Assembly (NCBI GenBank): GCA_013285405.1
Contig: CP053446.1
Location: 3,643,001-3,707,000, forward strand
DNA length: 64,000 nt
Direction of reading: 5' to 3'
DNA from: Ignavibacteriota bacterium
Lineage (GTDB): Bacteria > Bacteroidota > Ignavibacteria > Ignavibacteriales > Ignavibacteriaceae
Under the pieces are notes generated by a model. That model was not told the origin of the DNA. It saw only the letters and a program-made list of their open reading frames with translations, and searched no databases. Of this stretch, positions 19,785 through 29,869 are shown piece by piece. A program made the translations under genes and the position numbers. Positions within the stretch are counted from its first letter, which is position 1; each line of letters begins with the position of its first letter.

Positions 19785-21155
19785 TCAGGAATCAACTTCA
19801 TTTTCAACATTAATTTTAGTGTGCCAGTTAGTTGAATTAAACTTTAAGAAAATTATTAATGAATAAAGAATTATATACAGTGGTAAAGCCATCCATGCCC
19901 AGGTCAATCCAAGTTCCAAATAAATTCCTAAAAGGTAAGCAGTTGGTACAAATATTATAAGATTTGTAAACACTTCAGACATCATAACATAAAATGAACG
20001 ACCAGCAGCCTGAAGTCCGTTAGCTAACACAACTCCAACGCCATAAAAAATTTGTGCAAAGCCTGCAATCCTCAGTGCAGGAACTGCTGTTTGTATTATA
20101 GTTTGATCATTAGTTGTTATAAGTAAAACATATTGAGGGATGACCATAAAAATAATCCCTAATATTATCGTATATATAGTTGCTACTTTTGCTGTTTCGA
20201 AACCATAGATTTTTGCCAGAGAGTATTTCTTAGCTCCGAGATTATTTCCTACCAAAGTTTGAACGGCAATTCCAAAACCAAAACACGGTAAAAATGAAAT
20301 GAATAATGTACTGATTATCGCTTGTGTAGATGCTTGTTCCAGTGTTCCTATAATTCCGGTTATTGAAACAAAGCTAAGAAATCCAATTAGTATAAAAACA
20401 TTTTGGAAAGAAACGGGTACGGAAATTTTCACTATTGCCGAAATAATATTTTTATTAATGATAAGATGTTTGAGATTTTGGTATCGCTTACGATATGTAG
20501 GAAGCAGAATAATTACGATATAAAACAGCCCGTCAAAAACAGTTGCAAGTGTTGAACCTAATCCCGCACCTGCTAAACCCATCCTTGGAAAGCCAAAGTT
20601 TCCATAAATTAAAATGTAATTAAAGATAATGTTAAAGAGATTAGTGATGATCCCGGAAAACATAAAAATTTTTGTTTTATTGATACCAAAGAAAAATCCC
20701 CTGAATGAAACAGATATCAGAAAAAATGGTATCCCCATAAAACGATAATAAAGATATTCACTTGCGTAATTCCCCACTGTATCATCCGATGCAAATAAAT
20801 GAGCAATCGGGCTGGAAAAAAATATTCCAACCATCGCAACCGCTATCCCGAGAAGAATTGCAAGCAGAATAGAATTATTTAGTGTTACGCCGCAGGAAAT
20901 ATAATCCCCTTCTCCAAATTTTCTTGCGACAACCACATGAATTCCTGTTGCAAGGCTTGAGAAAAAACTAATCAAAGCCCAGGTTGCGAGAACTCCAATT
21001 CCCATTGCTGCAAGTGCATAAGTTGCATCTTCAATTCTTCCAACCATCGCAGTATCAACTAACGAAACAACCATTTGAGTTGATAAGCCGGCAATAGCCG
21101 GAATAGCTACGTGCAGAATTTTTTTATAGTAATTGTTGACAGGAAATAAATTCAT
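19785..21155 (-). CDS. MATE family multidrug/Na+ antiporter
   Basis: 456 residues and about 12 predicted transmembrane helices. The N-terminus HVAIPAIAGLSTQMVVSLVDTAMVGRIEDATYALAAMGIG is the MATE signature, and the second half repeats it (VPVSFQNVFILIGFLSFVSI ... GFGIAVQTLVGNNLGAKK). MATE proteins export cationic drugs or metabolites using Na+ or H+ gradients. The substrate cannot be predicted. Probably monocistronic. Confidence 0.88.
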   Translation of the reverse strand: MNLFPVNNYYKKILHVAIPAIAGLSTQMVVSLVDTAMVGRIEDATYALAAMGIGVLATWALISFFSSLATGIHVVVARKFGEGDYISCGVTLNNSILLAILLGIAVAMVGIFFSSPIAHLFASDDTVGNYASEYLYYRFMGIPFFLISVSFRGFFFGINKTKIFMFSGIITNLFNIIFNYILIYGNFGFPRMGLAGAGLGSTLATVFDGLFYIVIILLPTYRKRYQNLKHLIINKNIISAIVKISVPVSFQNVFILIGFLSFVSITGIIGTLEQASTQAIISTLFISFLPCFGFGIAVQTLVGNNLGAKKYSLAKIYGFETAKVATIYTIILGIIFMVIPQYVLLITTNDQTIIQTAVPALRIAGFAQIFYGVGVVLANGLQAAGRSFYVMMSEVFTNLIIFVPTAYLLGIYLELGLTWAWMALPLYIILYSLIIFLKFNSTNWHTKINVENEVDS

Positions 21156-21234
21156 TAAAAGTGATCTTTTAGATATATGTGGTATAACTCACTAATTTTA
21201 TTGTGACTGGCTATTTTAACAATGATAAATCAGA

Positions 21235-21271
21235 TAAAAAAAGGCGTTGAAAATAAATCCTTCCAACGCCT
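21235..21271 (-). terminator. Terminator of tRNA-Ala(GGC)
   Basis: Read on the minus strand, AGGCGTTG pairs with CAACGCCT around a 14-nt loop, followed by a run of T's (A's at 21235-21241 on the plus strand). It lies directly downstream of the tRNA. Confidence 0.8.
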
Positions 21272-21278
21272 GATGAAG

Positions 21279-21351
<73 letters not shown>

Positions 21352-21416
21352 AGTATTTTTACATTAAAAAATAATTTACTGTTTTATTAATATCAATTAG
21401 AATATACTTTCATTTT

Positions 21417-21668
21417 TCAATCGAGATACTTACCTAACAACTTCTCTATCATAAATCTGCTTTTATATTTTCTTATTTCTGTTTCTCTTTTCATTGCAAG
21501 TGCTCTGGTAATAAAACTTTCCGGGTAAACTAATTTCCAGGGTAAACAAGCTTTTGTAGATTTTGAATATCCTGAATTATGATACAAGAGTCTTTTCCCG
21601 ATATCTGCTGTCTGACCTATGTAATATTTATCAGTAGCAGAACTTTTTAATACATAAACAGTAAACAC
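21417..21668 (-). CDS. Small GIY-YIG nuclease domain protein
   Basis: 83 residues, essentially a stand-alone GIY-YIG catalytic domain: FTVYVLKS (the GIY strand equivalent), YYIGQTADIGKRLLYHNSG (YIG and the conserved Arg), and KRETEIRKYKSR with the catalytic Glu. The length is normal for the small UPF0213-like subfamily, which occurs in many copies in Bacteroidota. The start is a GTG. GIY-YIG domains cut DNA in homing endonucleases and UvrC. It lies between a broken tRNA-Ala copy and the intact tRNA-Ala, all on the same strand, as expected for a tRNA-targeting element. Confidence 0.85.
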   Translation of the reverse strand: MFTVYVLKSSATDKYYIGQTADIGKRLLYHNSGYSKSTKACLPWKLVYPESFITRALAMKRETEIRKYKSRFMIEKLLGKYLD

Positions 21669-21700
21669 AAATAGTAATTTTATTTGAAGCTCAAATCTAA

Positions 21701-21776
21701 TTTCCCGACCTTCCCGATTTCAATCGGGACGCTCTCCCAGCTTGTCTGCCACCAAAGCAGGCTGAGCTATAGCCCC
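21701..21776 (-). pseudogene. Broken tRNA-Ala copy with a D-loop insert and palindrome
   Basis: Read on the minus strand it begins GGGGCTATAGCTCAG like the intact tRNA-Ala. A 21-nt insert (21741-21761) follows, and then CTGGGAGAGCG resumes. The anticodon arm is replaced by the perfect palindrome at 21712-21729 (TCCCGATT/AATCGGGA, loop GA), followed by AGGTC-GGGA before the similarity ends. The 3' acceptor strand is absent. The D-loop insertion point, directly after GCTCAG, is the same as in the broken tRNA at 11085-11185. Confidence 0.8.
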
Positions 21777-21900
21777 AGTTATTCTTTTTATGTGAACAAA
21801 ACTAATTATCTTTTATTCTTTTGTCAATTTAATTTAAATGAAAGTGCATTTATTTTATCATTTGAAAAGTTGATTGAAGCAAAATATTTTATTGGTGTAA

Positions 21901-22294
21901 ATGAAAATTTATTTGCTTAAATATTCTATCGTATTATCATTCAGTTTTATTCTGGTTATCTCACAAAGTTGTGATGATACAGTTACCTCAAGTGAAATTG
22001 ATAATCTCGTAATGCCTGACTCAAATTGAAAAAAAAATAAAACACATTGCACCTGTCTTTGAAGTTAAATGTGTTCCCTGCCATAATGATCAGAGAAGTG
22101 ATGGCGGTGTTAACTTATCTTCATGGACAAATGTGACTGACCCAAGATTAATTATCCCCGGTGATGATAGTTCAAGTGTTTTAGTCTGGACAATTGAGCG
22201 AACTTATAAACCAATGCCTCCTCTTGAATCCTTAAAAAGAAATCATATTAATGGAGTAAGAACATGGATAAGAGAAGGAGCGCAATACAACTAA
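21901..22294 (+). CDS. Cytochrome c-type lipoprotein, frameshifted
   Basis: ATG 21901 opens a lipoprotein signal (ILVISQSCDD). The frame stops at 22024, but the neighbouring frame continues as TQIEKKIKHIAPVFEVKCVPCHNDQRSDGG and ends at 22294 with TWIREGAQYN. One extra base near 22018 explains the break. A single CxxCH (CVPCH) heme-binding motif and the pattern PMPPLE...I..WI.EGA match planctomycete/Bacteroidota-type cytochrome C domains in small periplasmic lipoproteins. The 3' end overlaps the convergent epimerase gene by 4 bp. Confidence 0.65.
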
Positions 22295-23283
22295 ATCCAT
22301 TTCATCATCTTATACCATTCACAAGTTCGTCTTATTCCTTCTTCAAGAGAAATTTTTTGCCGGTAACCAAGTTCTTTGATTGCTTTTGATGTGTCACATA
22401 TCCAGAATCTTTGCACAAGATCTTTTGCTTTTTCGATATTAAGAGTTGCGGGTTTTGAACTGAACATTGCGAAGAACTGTGCAATCGCTGCAATAATAAA
22501 AACAATGAAATGTGGTATCCTGATTTTTAAAGCCTTCTTATTTAAAACCCCCGAAGTGATTTTACCTACTTCATCCCATGTATAAAACTTTTCTGAGCTG
22601 ATAAAATAAATTTGTCCGTTAGATTTTTCAGAAATTGCAGCAAGATACAAACCTTCGGCTAAATCTGCGACGTGAAGTAAGCTTAACTCTTTCTTATCAA
22701 ACCCGATCATCGTAGTTAAACCACGATTGAAAACCTGAAAGTAAATAAATATTTCTGTATCTCTCTCACCATAAATTGCAGGTGCACGACAAACAGTTAC
22801 AGGAAAAATGTCTTTATAACTTAAAGCTACCTGCTCTTGTTTTAACTTACTTCTTCCATACGTTGTAAGTGGATTTGGCTGCATATCTTCTGTTACAGGT
22901 CTTCCGTCGGATGATGGACCACTTACTGTTTGACTGCTGACAATTATAAATTTCTTTATTATGTCTTTGACCTCTGAAGCAACTTCCAGTAAAACTTTTG
23001 TTGATTCAACGTTACCTCTTAAATATCCTGCTTCATTTTTTGCTTTGACAACTCCGGCAATATGAAATACATAATTTACATTCCGGAATACTTCATGCAA
23101 TCGTTCCTTATCGAATAAACCACAATCGAAAATTTTTACATTTTTATCTTCAAGCCATCTGAGATTACTGGATTTTCTTACAACACATCTGACTTCAAAA
23201 TTTTTTGAAAGAAGATTATCAACCAAGTGACTTCCAACGAATCCGTTTGCACCTGTTACTACAGCTATAAGTTTATCATTCAT
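22291..23283 (-). CDS. NAD-dependent epimerase/dehydratase, possible ketosphinganine reductase (CerR-like)
   Basis: 330 residues of the extended short-chain dehydrogenase family. It has the Rossmann motif VVTGANGFVGSHL (residues 8-20), a DCGLFD segment in place of the usual DL.D, and the active-site YGRSKLKQEQ (Y...K). Members include sugar epimerases and 3-beta-hydroxysteroid-like dehydrogenases. It is divergent from the Spt-like gene with 112 bp between the starts. In Caulobacter and Bacteroides an enzyme of this family (CerR) reduces the Spt product, so I infer that role here from context. A hydrophobic segment (IPHFIVFIIAAIAQFFAMF) suggests membrane association. Confidence 0.7.
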   Translation of the reverse strand: MNDKLIAVVTGANGFVGSHLVDNLLSKNFEVRCVVRKSSNLRWLEDKNVKIFDCGLFDKERLHEVFRNVNYVFHIAGVVKAKNEAGYLRGNVESTKVLLEVASEVKDIIKKFIIVSSQTVSGPSSDGRPVTEDMQPNPLTTYGRSKLKQEQVALSYKDIFPVTVCRAPAIYGERDTEIFIYFQVFNRGLTTMIGFDKKELSLLHVADLAEGLYLAAISEKSNGQIYFISSEKFYTWDEVGKITSGVLNKKALKIRIPHFIVFIIAAIAQFFAMFSSKPATLNIEKAKDLVQRFWICDTSKAIKELGYRQKISLEEGIRRTCEWYKMMKWI

Positions 23284-23383
23284 TTGCTTTGTTTGCTTTT
23301 AATACGTTTTAGTAATACATTTTATTCCAAAATTAACAAAAATCTACAACTTTTTATTTTTAGACTACTAACTATAACCAACC

Positions 23384-23389
23384 AAGGAG
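23384..23389 (+). promoter_or_regulatory. Shine-Dalgarno AAGGAG that decides a TTG start
   Basis: AAGGAG lies 6 nt before the TTG at 23396. This supports translation of the Spt-like protein from that TTG, with no ATG available before the conserved N-terminus. Confidence 0.6.
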
Positions 23390-23395
23390 TTCCAT

Positions 23396-24586
23396 TTGGA
23401 TTTATTCACGAAATGTTTTGAATTTAAAAGAGCTGATGAAATAAAAGCTTTGGGCGTTTATCCATATTTCCGACCAATTGAAGAAAATGAAGGACCGGTT
23501 GTTCAGATTGAAGGACGAAAAATTATTATGGCAGGTTCCAATAACTATCTCGGATTGACTGCTCATCCCAAAGTAGTTGAAGCTGCTGTAAAAGCTGTTG
23601 AGAAATATGGCACCGGATGTTCCGGTTCACGATATTTAACCGGCACTCTCGATTTACACATTGAGCTTGAAGCAAGACTTGCAAAATTTTTCAAAGCTGA
23701 GAGTGTTCTATTATTTAGCACCGGTTATCAAACAGCTCAGGGCGTCATCCCAACTCTTGTCGGAAGAAATGAATATATAATTTCTGATAAAGATAATCAT
23801 GCCTGCATCATGGCAGGCAACTTAATGGCAAAAGGTGCGATGGGAAATTTTTTACGATACAAACACAATGATATGGATGATCTTGAACGTGTGATTGAAA
23901 AGGTTCCGATTGATGCAGCAAAATTTGTTGTCAGTGATGGCGTCTTCAGTACTGGCGGAGAAATTGTAGATCTTCCAAGATTAAATGAAATAGCAAAAAG
24001 ATTCAAAGCACGTATTATGATAGATGATGCTCACTCGGTTGGTGTTATCGGAAAAGGTGGAAGAGGCACAGCAAGCGAATTCAATCTTGAAAAAGAAATT
24101 GATTTAACGATGGGTACATTCAGTAAAACTTTTGCTTCACTCGGTGGGTTCGTAGCAGGTCCAGAAAGAGTAATCAACTTCATAAAACATTTTTCGCTTG
24201 CATTAATCTTCAGCGCTTCACCAACACCGGCTTCAGTTGCTGCGGCTTTAGCTGCGCTCGATATTTTAGAGAAGGAACCTGCACGCGTGCAGAAACTTAT
24301 TAGTAATGCAAATTATATGAGAAAAAATCTGAAAGAAAAAGGTTTCAATGTCATTGAAGGCAGAACTGCAATAGTTCCGGTGATTGTTGGTAATGATGAG
24401 CTTGCATTCAAAATGTGGCGAATGCTGTATGACAGTGGTGTATTTGTAAATGTTTTTATTTCTCCAGGTGTTCCTGAAGGAAGACAGATGATGAGAACAA
24501 GTTATATGGCAACTCACGAAAAGGAACATCTCGATGAAATAATTCATCTGTTTGAAAAAGCAGGTAAAGCTGTAGGATTAATTTAA
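23396..24586 (+). CDS. spt: Serine palmitoyltransferase-like alpha-oxoamine synthase
   Basis: 396 residues of the PLP-dependent fold-type I family that joins an amino acid to an acyl-CoA or acyl-ACP. Visible motifs: [43 protein letters not shown] (cofactor-binding Asp and His), and [12 protein letters not shown] with Schiff-base Lys at about residue 244. The start [11 protein letters not shown] and the GT..GSR.LTGTLD signature are closer to bacterial Spt than to BioF or KBL. Neighbours on both sides fit ceramide synthesis: a reductase upstream (divergent) and a GNAT-type acyltransferase downstream. A terminator hairpin follows. 8-Amino-7-oxononanoate synthase remains possible. Confidence 0.75.
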   Translation: MDLFTKCFEFKRADEIKALGVYPYFRPIEENEGPVVQIEGRKIIMAGSNNYLGLTAHPKVVEAAVKAVEKYGTGCSGSRYLTGTLDLHIELEARLAKFFKAESVLLFSTGYQTAQGVIPTLVGRNEYIISDKDNHACIMAGNLMAKGAMGNFLRYKHNDMDDLERVIEKVPIDAAKFVVSDGVFSTGGEIVDLPRLNEIAKRFKARIMIDDAHSVGVIGKGGRGTASEFNLEKEIDLTMGTFSKTFASLGGFVAGPERVINFIKHFSLALIFSASPTPASVAAALAALDILEKEPARVQKLISNANYMRKNLKEKGFNVIEGRTAIVPVIVGNDELAFKMWRMLYDSGVFVNVFISPGVPEGRQMMRTSYMATHEKEHLDEIIHLFEKAGKAVGLI

Positions 24587-24607
24587 TTTAACTTATCACA
24601 TTTGTAG

Positions 24608-24643
24608 AGCATACTTCGGTTCTTTCTGGAGTATGCTTTTTTT
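24608..24643 (+). terminator. Rho-independent terminator after the Spt-like gene
   Basis: AGCATACT (24608-24615) pairs with AGTATGCT (24630-24637) and is followed by seven to eight T's. It lies between the Spt-like gene and the acyltransferase, so the latter either has its own promoter or is reached by read-through. Confidence 0.75.
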
Positions 24644-24658
24644 ATAGAGGGAATTGTT

Positions 24659-25782
24659 ATGCAAGGAATAACTGTAAAGCAAGTAACTAATAAAAGTGAA
24701 CTGAATCAGTTCATAAAATTTCCATGGAAGATTTATAAGAACGATAAATTCTGGGTTCCTCCTCTTTTAATGGAACAAAAAACTTTACTTGACAAACAAA
24801 AAAACCCCTTCTTCAAAGATGCTGCTGCAGAATTTTTTCTTGCATATAGAAATGGTGAAATAGTCGGTCGTATTGCCGCAGTCAGAAATGAAATTCATCT
24901 TAAATATCATAATGATGATACAGGACAGTTTGGATTTTTTGAATGTATTAACGATCAGCAGGTAGCAAATGCATTGTTTGACACAGCAAAATCCTGGTTG
25001 AAAGAAAAAAAATTAAAGTACATGAGGGGACCTGCAAATCCATCAAGCAACGATGTTTATGGAATGCTGGTTGAAGGTTTTGATGATTCACCAAGATTAC
25101 TTATGCCGTATAATCCAGAGTATTACATAAAACTCTGTGAAGACTATGGATTGAAAAAAGCAAAAGATTTATTTGCCTGGAAATTGGTGAATGAAAAACT
25201 TATGGCTTCGGAAAAATTGAGACGCGGACAGGAACTTGTCAGGAAAAGGTACAACATTAAAATCTCACAGCTTGAAATGAAATATTTCGAGAAAGATCTT
25301 GAAAAATTTAAATATGTTTATAATAAAGCGTGGAGCACTCAAACTGGGGATTTGTTCCAATGACTGAAGAACAGATTGATGCAATGGCAAAAGATATGAA
25401 GCCTCTTGCAGAACCTTCTTTAGTACTTTTTGGTGAAATAGATGGCAACCTGATCGGAGCCGCATTAGTTATGCTCGATTATAATTTTATTTTCAAGCAA
25501 ATGAACGGCAGATTATTTCCTTTCAATTTTATCAAATTATTTACTCAAAAGAAAAAAATCAAATGGGCGCGAATCCTCACTCTTGGAATTATTCCTGAAT
25601 ACCAAAAGAAAGGACTCGACACAATTTTCTATTGGGAAATTGTCAACCGGGCTGCAAATATTGGAATTCGTTTGGGTGAAGCAAGCTGGGTTTTGGAAGA
25701 TAATGAAATGATGAACCGCGGACTTGAGTTAATGAATGCGGAGAGATATAAGAGATACAGAATTTGGGAAACTCAGCTTTAA
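24659..25782 (+). CDS. GNAT-fold acyltransferase, possible bacterial ceramide synthase, frameshifted
   Basis: Two frames (24659-25363 and about 25330-25782) join into a protein of about 374 residues. The first ends ...FKYVYNKAWSTQTGDLFQ. The second supplies EHSNWGFVPMTEEQIDAMAKDMKPL. Restoring one G in the GCGTGGAGC sequence near 25333 gives the natural AWEHSNWGFVPM. The N-terminal GNAT part has FPWKIYKNDKFWVPPL and FLAYRNGEIVGRIAAV; the C-terminal part has ILTLGIIPEYQKKGLDTIFYWEI, an acetyl-CoA-binding-like loop. Large GNAT proteins of this kind act as N-acyltransferases (bCerS) in bacterial sphingolipid synthesis, and the adjacent Spt-like gene supports that role. This is inference. Confidence 0.7.
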
Positions 25783-25823
25783 TTCATTTTCATTTTAATT
25801 AAAGAAAAATCCTGCTGTTATTT

Positions 25824-26702
25824 TTATGGTATCGCCGAGTCATATTTTGATGAATGCGGTGGATCAATTTTCTTCAGTTTATTAAAAATTTCCAGATCAG
25901 GATAAGTCCTCAGGTAATCAACTATCTCTCCGTTCTTCGCATCAAAAAAAGTACGAACGTAAACACTATTAATACTTCCCGTTTTTGTGTACATCTCCCA
26001 TAAAATATTAATTAGCTCAACCATGTACTCCTGTGCAAGTTTTGGATTTTTTGAGTAGCTATCCAAACCATATTGGTGGTAATCAAAAACAGAACTTCTG
26101 AAAGCCGCATATTTTTCATTCAGTATATCACCGATTAATCCTAACCTGCTGTAAACTGCACTACTTGACTGCCAGCCGGTATTTGAACTGCTGATAGCTC
26201 CCATATTAGCAATGTCTAATGCTTTCTTATAATATTCTGTTCCACCAAAATTTTCGAATGTGTCCATATCCATTCCAATAATAATCAAAGCATAAAAATC
26301 AAGGAAACTTGTCAGAGGATCAAACGTAGTCAGGTTGGAGTACAATGCTTGTCCGCGTTGATACTTGAAAGTCCACTGCCCGTCGTTGATTGTCAGGATT
26401 GGAGTATTTTTTTGCGAATTAAAAATTGGTCGCTGACTTACAATTACAATTTGAGCTGAATAATCTACATCACTGCTTGCACCAGTAAAGAAAATACTGA
26501 ATGTGCAATCTATTTTTTGTGCCCAATCATCATTAGTAAACCGTGTGCTGTTTAAATAACTTTCAATTACTCCTTGAAAATCAGAGAGCAATTCTCTGTT
26601 ATTTACCGGAAGACTTTCATAATTTACTTCCACTTTGCAATTAAGTTCCTGTGCAGTTGCAATTGATGCAGCCAATAAAAATATTATTAATGTATATTTC
26701 AT
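25824..26702 (-). CDS. DUF4835 protein (PorD-like, T9SS-associated)
   Basis: 292 residues with signal peptide (IIFLLAASIATAQELNCKVEVNYE). Conserved DUF4835 features are DFQGVIESYLNSTRFTNDDW near the N-terminus and DPLTSFLDFYALIIIGMDMDTFENFGG in the middle. PorD is implicated in type IX secretion in Porphyromonas. This agrees with the T9SS sorting domain on the giant protein in this window. Divergent from the next outer-membrane protein gene. Confidence 0.8.
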   Translation of the reverse strand: MKYTLIIFLLAASIATAQELNCKVEVNYESLPVNNRELLSDFQGVIESYLNSTRFTNDDWAQKIDCTFSIFFTGASSDVDYSAQIVIVSQRPIFNSQKNTPILTINDGQWTFKYQRGQALYSNLTTFDPLTSFLDFYALIIIGMDMDTFENFGGTEYYKKALDIANMGAISSSNTGWQSSSAVYSRLGLIGDILNEKYAAFRSSVFDYHQYGLDSYSKNPKLAQEYMVELINILWEMYTKTGSINSVYVRTFFDAKNGEIVDYLRTYPDLEIFNKLKKIDPPHSSKYDSAIP

Positions 26703-26779
26703 TACTTCCTCTGAGAAATCTTTAATTTTAATATATTAAATTTAGTTATACTAACTCAACAAATTTAAATTCAAACAGA

Positions 26780-27634
26780 ATGAGACTACTTTTTACCCTT
26801 TTGTTGCTCATTGAACTCACTGCGATAACATTTGCACAATACACTCCGGGAGCGCGACAAATTTCTATGGCTAATTCAGATGTTGCACTTTCTAACGACG
26901 TATTCTCACTATTCAGTAATCCAGCAGGTCTTTCCCAAATAAATTGGAGAGAAGTTGGCATTTATTATTCCCCTGCACCTTTCGGGTTGACTGAACTTTC
27001 AAACGGATACATAGCATACAACGAACCATTTAATTTTGGTTCATTAAGTATTGGTGGTATGACGTACGGATTTGAACTCTACAGGGAATCAAAAGTTGTA
27101 CTTGGTTACTCATATAACTATGAAAATATTTTATTTGCAGGAATCTCTATTAATTATCACAACTATTCAATTCAAAATTATGGAAGTACTGGTGTATTTT
27201 ATTTAAATGTTGGAGGATTAGTTTACATTCTTGATGAACTTCGCTGGGGATTTTATGTAGATAATCTCAACAAAGCATCGGTTGCTAATCTTGATGATCA
27301 GATTCCAATGGTTTTTGTTACAGGATTAAGTTATGATGTTATTAATGATTTCAGTCTGAACTTTGCACTTGAGAAAGACATAAGATTTAATCCATCTGTA
27401 AAATTCGGCGTCGAGTATGACATTATCGAATATCTTTCGCTACGTGCAGGAACATCAAATGAACCTTCAAGATTTACTGCAGGTGTGGGAATAAATTATT
27501 CTTTGTTTAGTCTTGACTATGCATTTTTTACTCACCAGGATTTAGGCTTAACACACCAGGCAGGTATTATCATAAGTTTTGGTAAAGAAGGAAGCCGTTC
27601 ATCCGCCGTCAGGAAGAATCTCAACTCAAGATAA
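26780..27634 (+). CDS. PorV/PorQ-like outer-membrane beta-barrel protein
   Basis: 284 residues. The signal peptide (LLFTLLLLIELTAITFAQ) is followed by GARQISMANSDVALSNDVFSLFSNPAGLSQ, the usual N-terminal motif of FadL-like PorV/UPF0164 barrel proteins. Alternating beta-strand patterns continue to the end (FTAGVGINYSLFSLDYAFFTHQDLGLTHQAGIIISFG). Located in the outer membrane; substrate unknown. Followed after 17 bp by the HhH barrel protein and probably co-transcribed with it. Confidence 0.7.
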   Translation: MRLLFTLLLLIELTAITFAQYTPGARQISMANSDVALSNDVFSLFSNPAGLSQINWREVGIYYSPAPFGLTELSNGYIAYNEPFNFGSLSIGGMTYGFELYRESKVVLGYSYNYENILFAGISINYHNYSIQNYGSTGVFYLNVGGLVYILDELRWGFYVDNLNKASVANLDDQIPMVFVTGLSYDVINDFSLNFALEKDIRFNPSVKFGVEYDIIEYLSLRAGTSNEPSRFTAGVGINYSLFSLDYAFFTHQDLGLTHQAGIIISFGKEGSRSSAVRKNLNSR

Positions 27635-27651
27635 ATCATCCCAAAGAACAT

Positions 27652-29664
27652 TTGAAAAATTCTTGTCACATATTTTTCTTCACTGCCGGTATAATCCTTT
27701 TTACCACGAATCATTTGATTGCGCAGACTGATTCTTCCTATCTCACTACAGAAGAAATCCTGGAAGATATTTTGCAGGAACCGGTAGGTGAAGTTGACGA
27801 ATCAGATTTATATGAACAGTTGGAACTGCTGATGCTCAACCCGATTAATTTGAATACTGCAAGTGTTGATGAATTGCTGAAGATTCCAATTATGGAGATT
27901 TCAGCAGCACAATTAATTGTTGAACACAGAAATAAATATGGATATTTTTTTTCGTTGAATGAACTTAACACAATTGAAAATTTAGATAAATCTGTTGTTC
28001 AAAAAATTACTCCATTTCTCTATATTGAAAAAGAAACGGAAGTAGGAATTGAACCAACAGGTACATTCGACTCATTAATTGATGGGACGAATATTTTTTT
28101 AAGAAGCAGAATAATAAATTCACTTCAAACAAATGAAGGATTCACTAAGAACAAATATATCGGAACAAAACCAAAAACTTACAGCAGACTTCTCGTAAAG
28201 TACAGCGATCATTTCCAGGCAGGTTATCTGGCAGATAAGGACGCTGGAGAAATTGATTTCAACGAATTCTCTTCATTCCATGTTGCTGCTAATGATCTTG
28301 GATTTATTGATAAAGCAGTGCTTCTCGATTATTTACTGGAGTTCGGGCAGGGACTTACATTCTGGAGTCCGTATGCATATTCAAAAGGTGCTGATGCAAT
28401 AGTACCGGTAAAGCGAACCGATAGAAATATCAGACCGTACACTTCTTCAACTGAGAATAATTTTTTCCGTGGTGCTGCATCTGCATTTCGTTTTAAAAAT
28501 TTTATCATAACAGGATTTTATTCAAATAATGATTTCGATGCGAACATTGACACTGTGACCGGGAAAATAACTTCTGCACCTATTGATGGATTACACCGAA
28601 CTACAAATGAAATTTTAAAACGCGACGCTGCAAATGAAAAATTATTTGGTGGACGTCTTGATTATTTTTATAGAAACTTATTAAAACTTGGCGTAATACA
28701 TTACCAATCGCAAGTCAGTAATGAATTTCAACCATCAATGGCGTATGATATCTCCGGTGATAAATTTAATTATACCGCTGCCTCATATAATCTGCTTCTT
28801 GATCGATTCAACTTCTCAGGTGAATTTTCTTACAACACTATTTCTGTTGCGTCAATAAATATGATGGAACTTTTAATCAGTAATAATTTTACATTCGCTA
28901 CATCTTTCAGGAACTATCCAAGAAATTTTTATAGTATTCATGGATATGCATTCGGAGAAAGAAATGGAGCTACTCAGAATGAAGTTGGTCTTTACACTGG
29001 ATTCAAGTGGAGATCACCTGTTGGACTTTTGAATTTTTATTATGATCAATTCAAAATGCCTTTCGCAACATATTTCAATCCTACATCAACTCAGGGTGAT
29101 GAATATTTAGTTGATTTTCTGTCGAAACCTATTCAAAAATTTGAAGTCCGCGGCAGATATAAATATGAGAATAAAGAGATCACAGAAGGTATGGATAATT
29201 CAAAAAACGTAGTGAAAAGATTAAGACAGGTTTTTCGTGGAGAACTTATTTATTCTATCTCAAATAAAATCAGGCTCAGAGGAAGGTTCGAATACAATAC
29301 ATTCAGAATTTCTCAGACTGGTTATCAAGAAACAGGTTACTTACTGTTCCAGGATATTCGTTACTCACCAACAGCTAATCTAAATATTTACGGCAGAATT
29401 ATTTTCTTCCGAACAGATTCATTTGATTCTGCAATTTATGAATATGAAAATAATCTGACCGGTGTTTTAACAAATGTTCCGCTTTATTATGAAGGAATAA
29501 GATGGTATCTGCTTATTCGATTCAGACCTCACAAAATTTTTACAGTATCGGCTAAATATGCAGAAACATTTAAACCACAAGAAAAATCGTTAGGATCCGG
29601 CGATAATACTATTCAAGGAAATCTTGACAACACATTTTCATTACAAATAGATGTTAACCTTTGA
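27652..29664 (+). CDS. Helix-hairpin-helix protein with a C-terminal outer-membrane barrel-like region
   Basis: 670 residues from a TTG start. A signal peptide ends near LIAQTDSS. Residues about 60-120 hold ComEA-like HhH motifs (NPINLNTASVDELLKIPIMEISAAQLIVEHRNKYGYFFSLNEL). The remaining 500 residues are rich in aromatic beta-strands (FRSRI.., NIYGRIIFFRTDSFD, WYLLIRFRPHKIF), suggesting a beta-barrel. This combination is widespread in Bacteroidota but its function is unknown. An HhH in an envelope protein hints at DNA contact or at a structural hairpin role; neither is established. Confidence 0.7.
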   Translation: MKNSCHIFFFTAGIILFTTNHLIAQTDSSYLTTEEILEDILQEPVGEVDESDLYEQLELLMLNPINLNTASVDELLKIPIMEISAAQLIVEHRNKYGYFFSLNELNTIENLDKSVVQKITPFLYIEKETEVGIEPTGTFDSLIDGTNIFLRSRIINSLQTNEGFTKNKYIGTKPKTYSRLLVKYSDHFQAGYLADKDAGEIDFNEFSSFHVAANDLGFIDKAVLLDYLLEFGQGLTFWSPYAYSKGADAIVPVKRTDRNIRPYTSSTENNFFRGAASAFRFKNFIITGFYSNNDFDANIDTVTGKITSAPIDGLHRTTNEILKRDAANEKLFGGRLDYFYRNLLKLGVIHYQSQVSNEFQPSMAYDISGDKFNYTAASYNLLLDRFNFSGEFSYNTISVASINMMELLISNNFTFATSFRNYPRNFYSIHGYAFGERNGATQNEVGLYTGFKWRSPVGLLNFYYDQFKMPFATYFNPTSTQGDEYLVDFLSKPIQKFEVRGRYKYENKEITEGMDNSKNVVKRLRQVFRGELIYSISNKIRLRGRFEYNTFRISQTGYQETGYLLFQDIRYSPTANLNIYGRIIFFRTDSFDSAIYEYENNLTGVLTNVPLYYEGIRWYLLIRFRPHKIFTVSAKYAETFKPQEKSLGSGDNTIQGNLDNTFSLQIDVNL

Positions 29665-29712
29665 TTAATGATTTTAATTTCCAGATATTTCCATATAATT
29701 ATATTTAACTTT

Positions 29713-29745
29713 TTGTTCTATTTTTCAACTAATTTAATATATTTG
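29713..29745 (+). promoter_or_regulatory. Bacteroidota-type promoter candidate for the hybrid kinase
   Basis: TTG at 29713-29715 and TATATTTG at 29738-29745 (TAnnTTTG consensus) are separated by 22 nt, close to the usual spacing. They lie about 125 bp upstream of the kinase start. Consensus match only. Confidence 0.35.
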
Positions 29746-29869
29746 TAACGACAATTTAGTCGGTAATTTACCTAATATTGATAATTTCAAATTGTCCAGT
29801 ACAGTAGAACCTTTCAACTGGTAACTGACTATGATGAGATTAATTAATCAAATTGAAAAGCATAAATAA

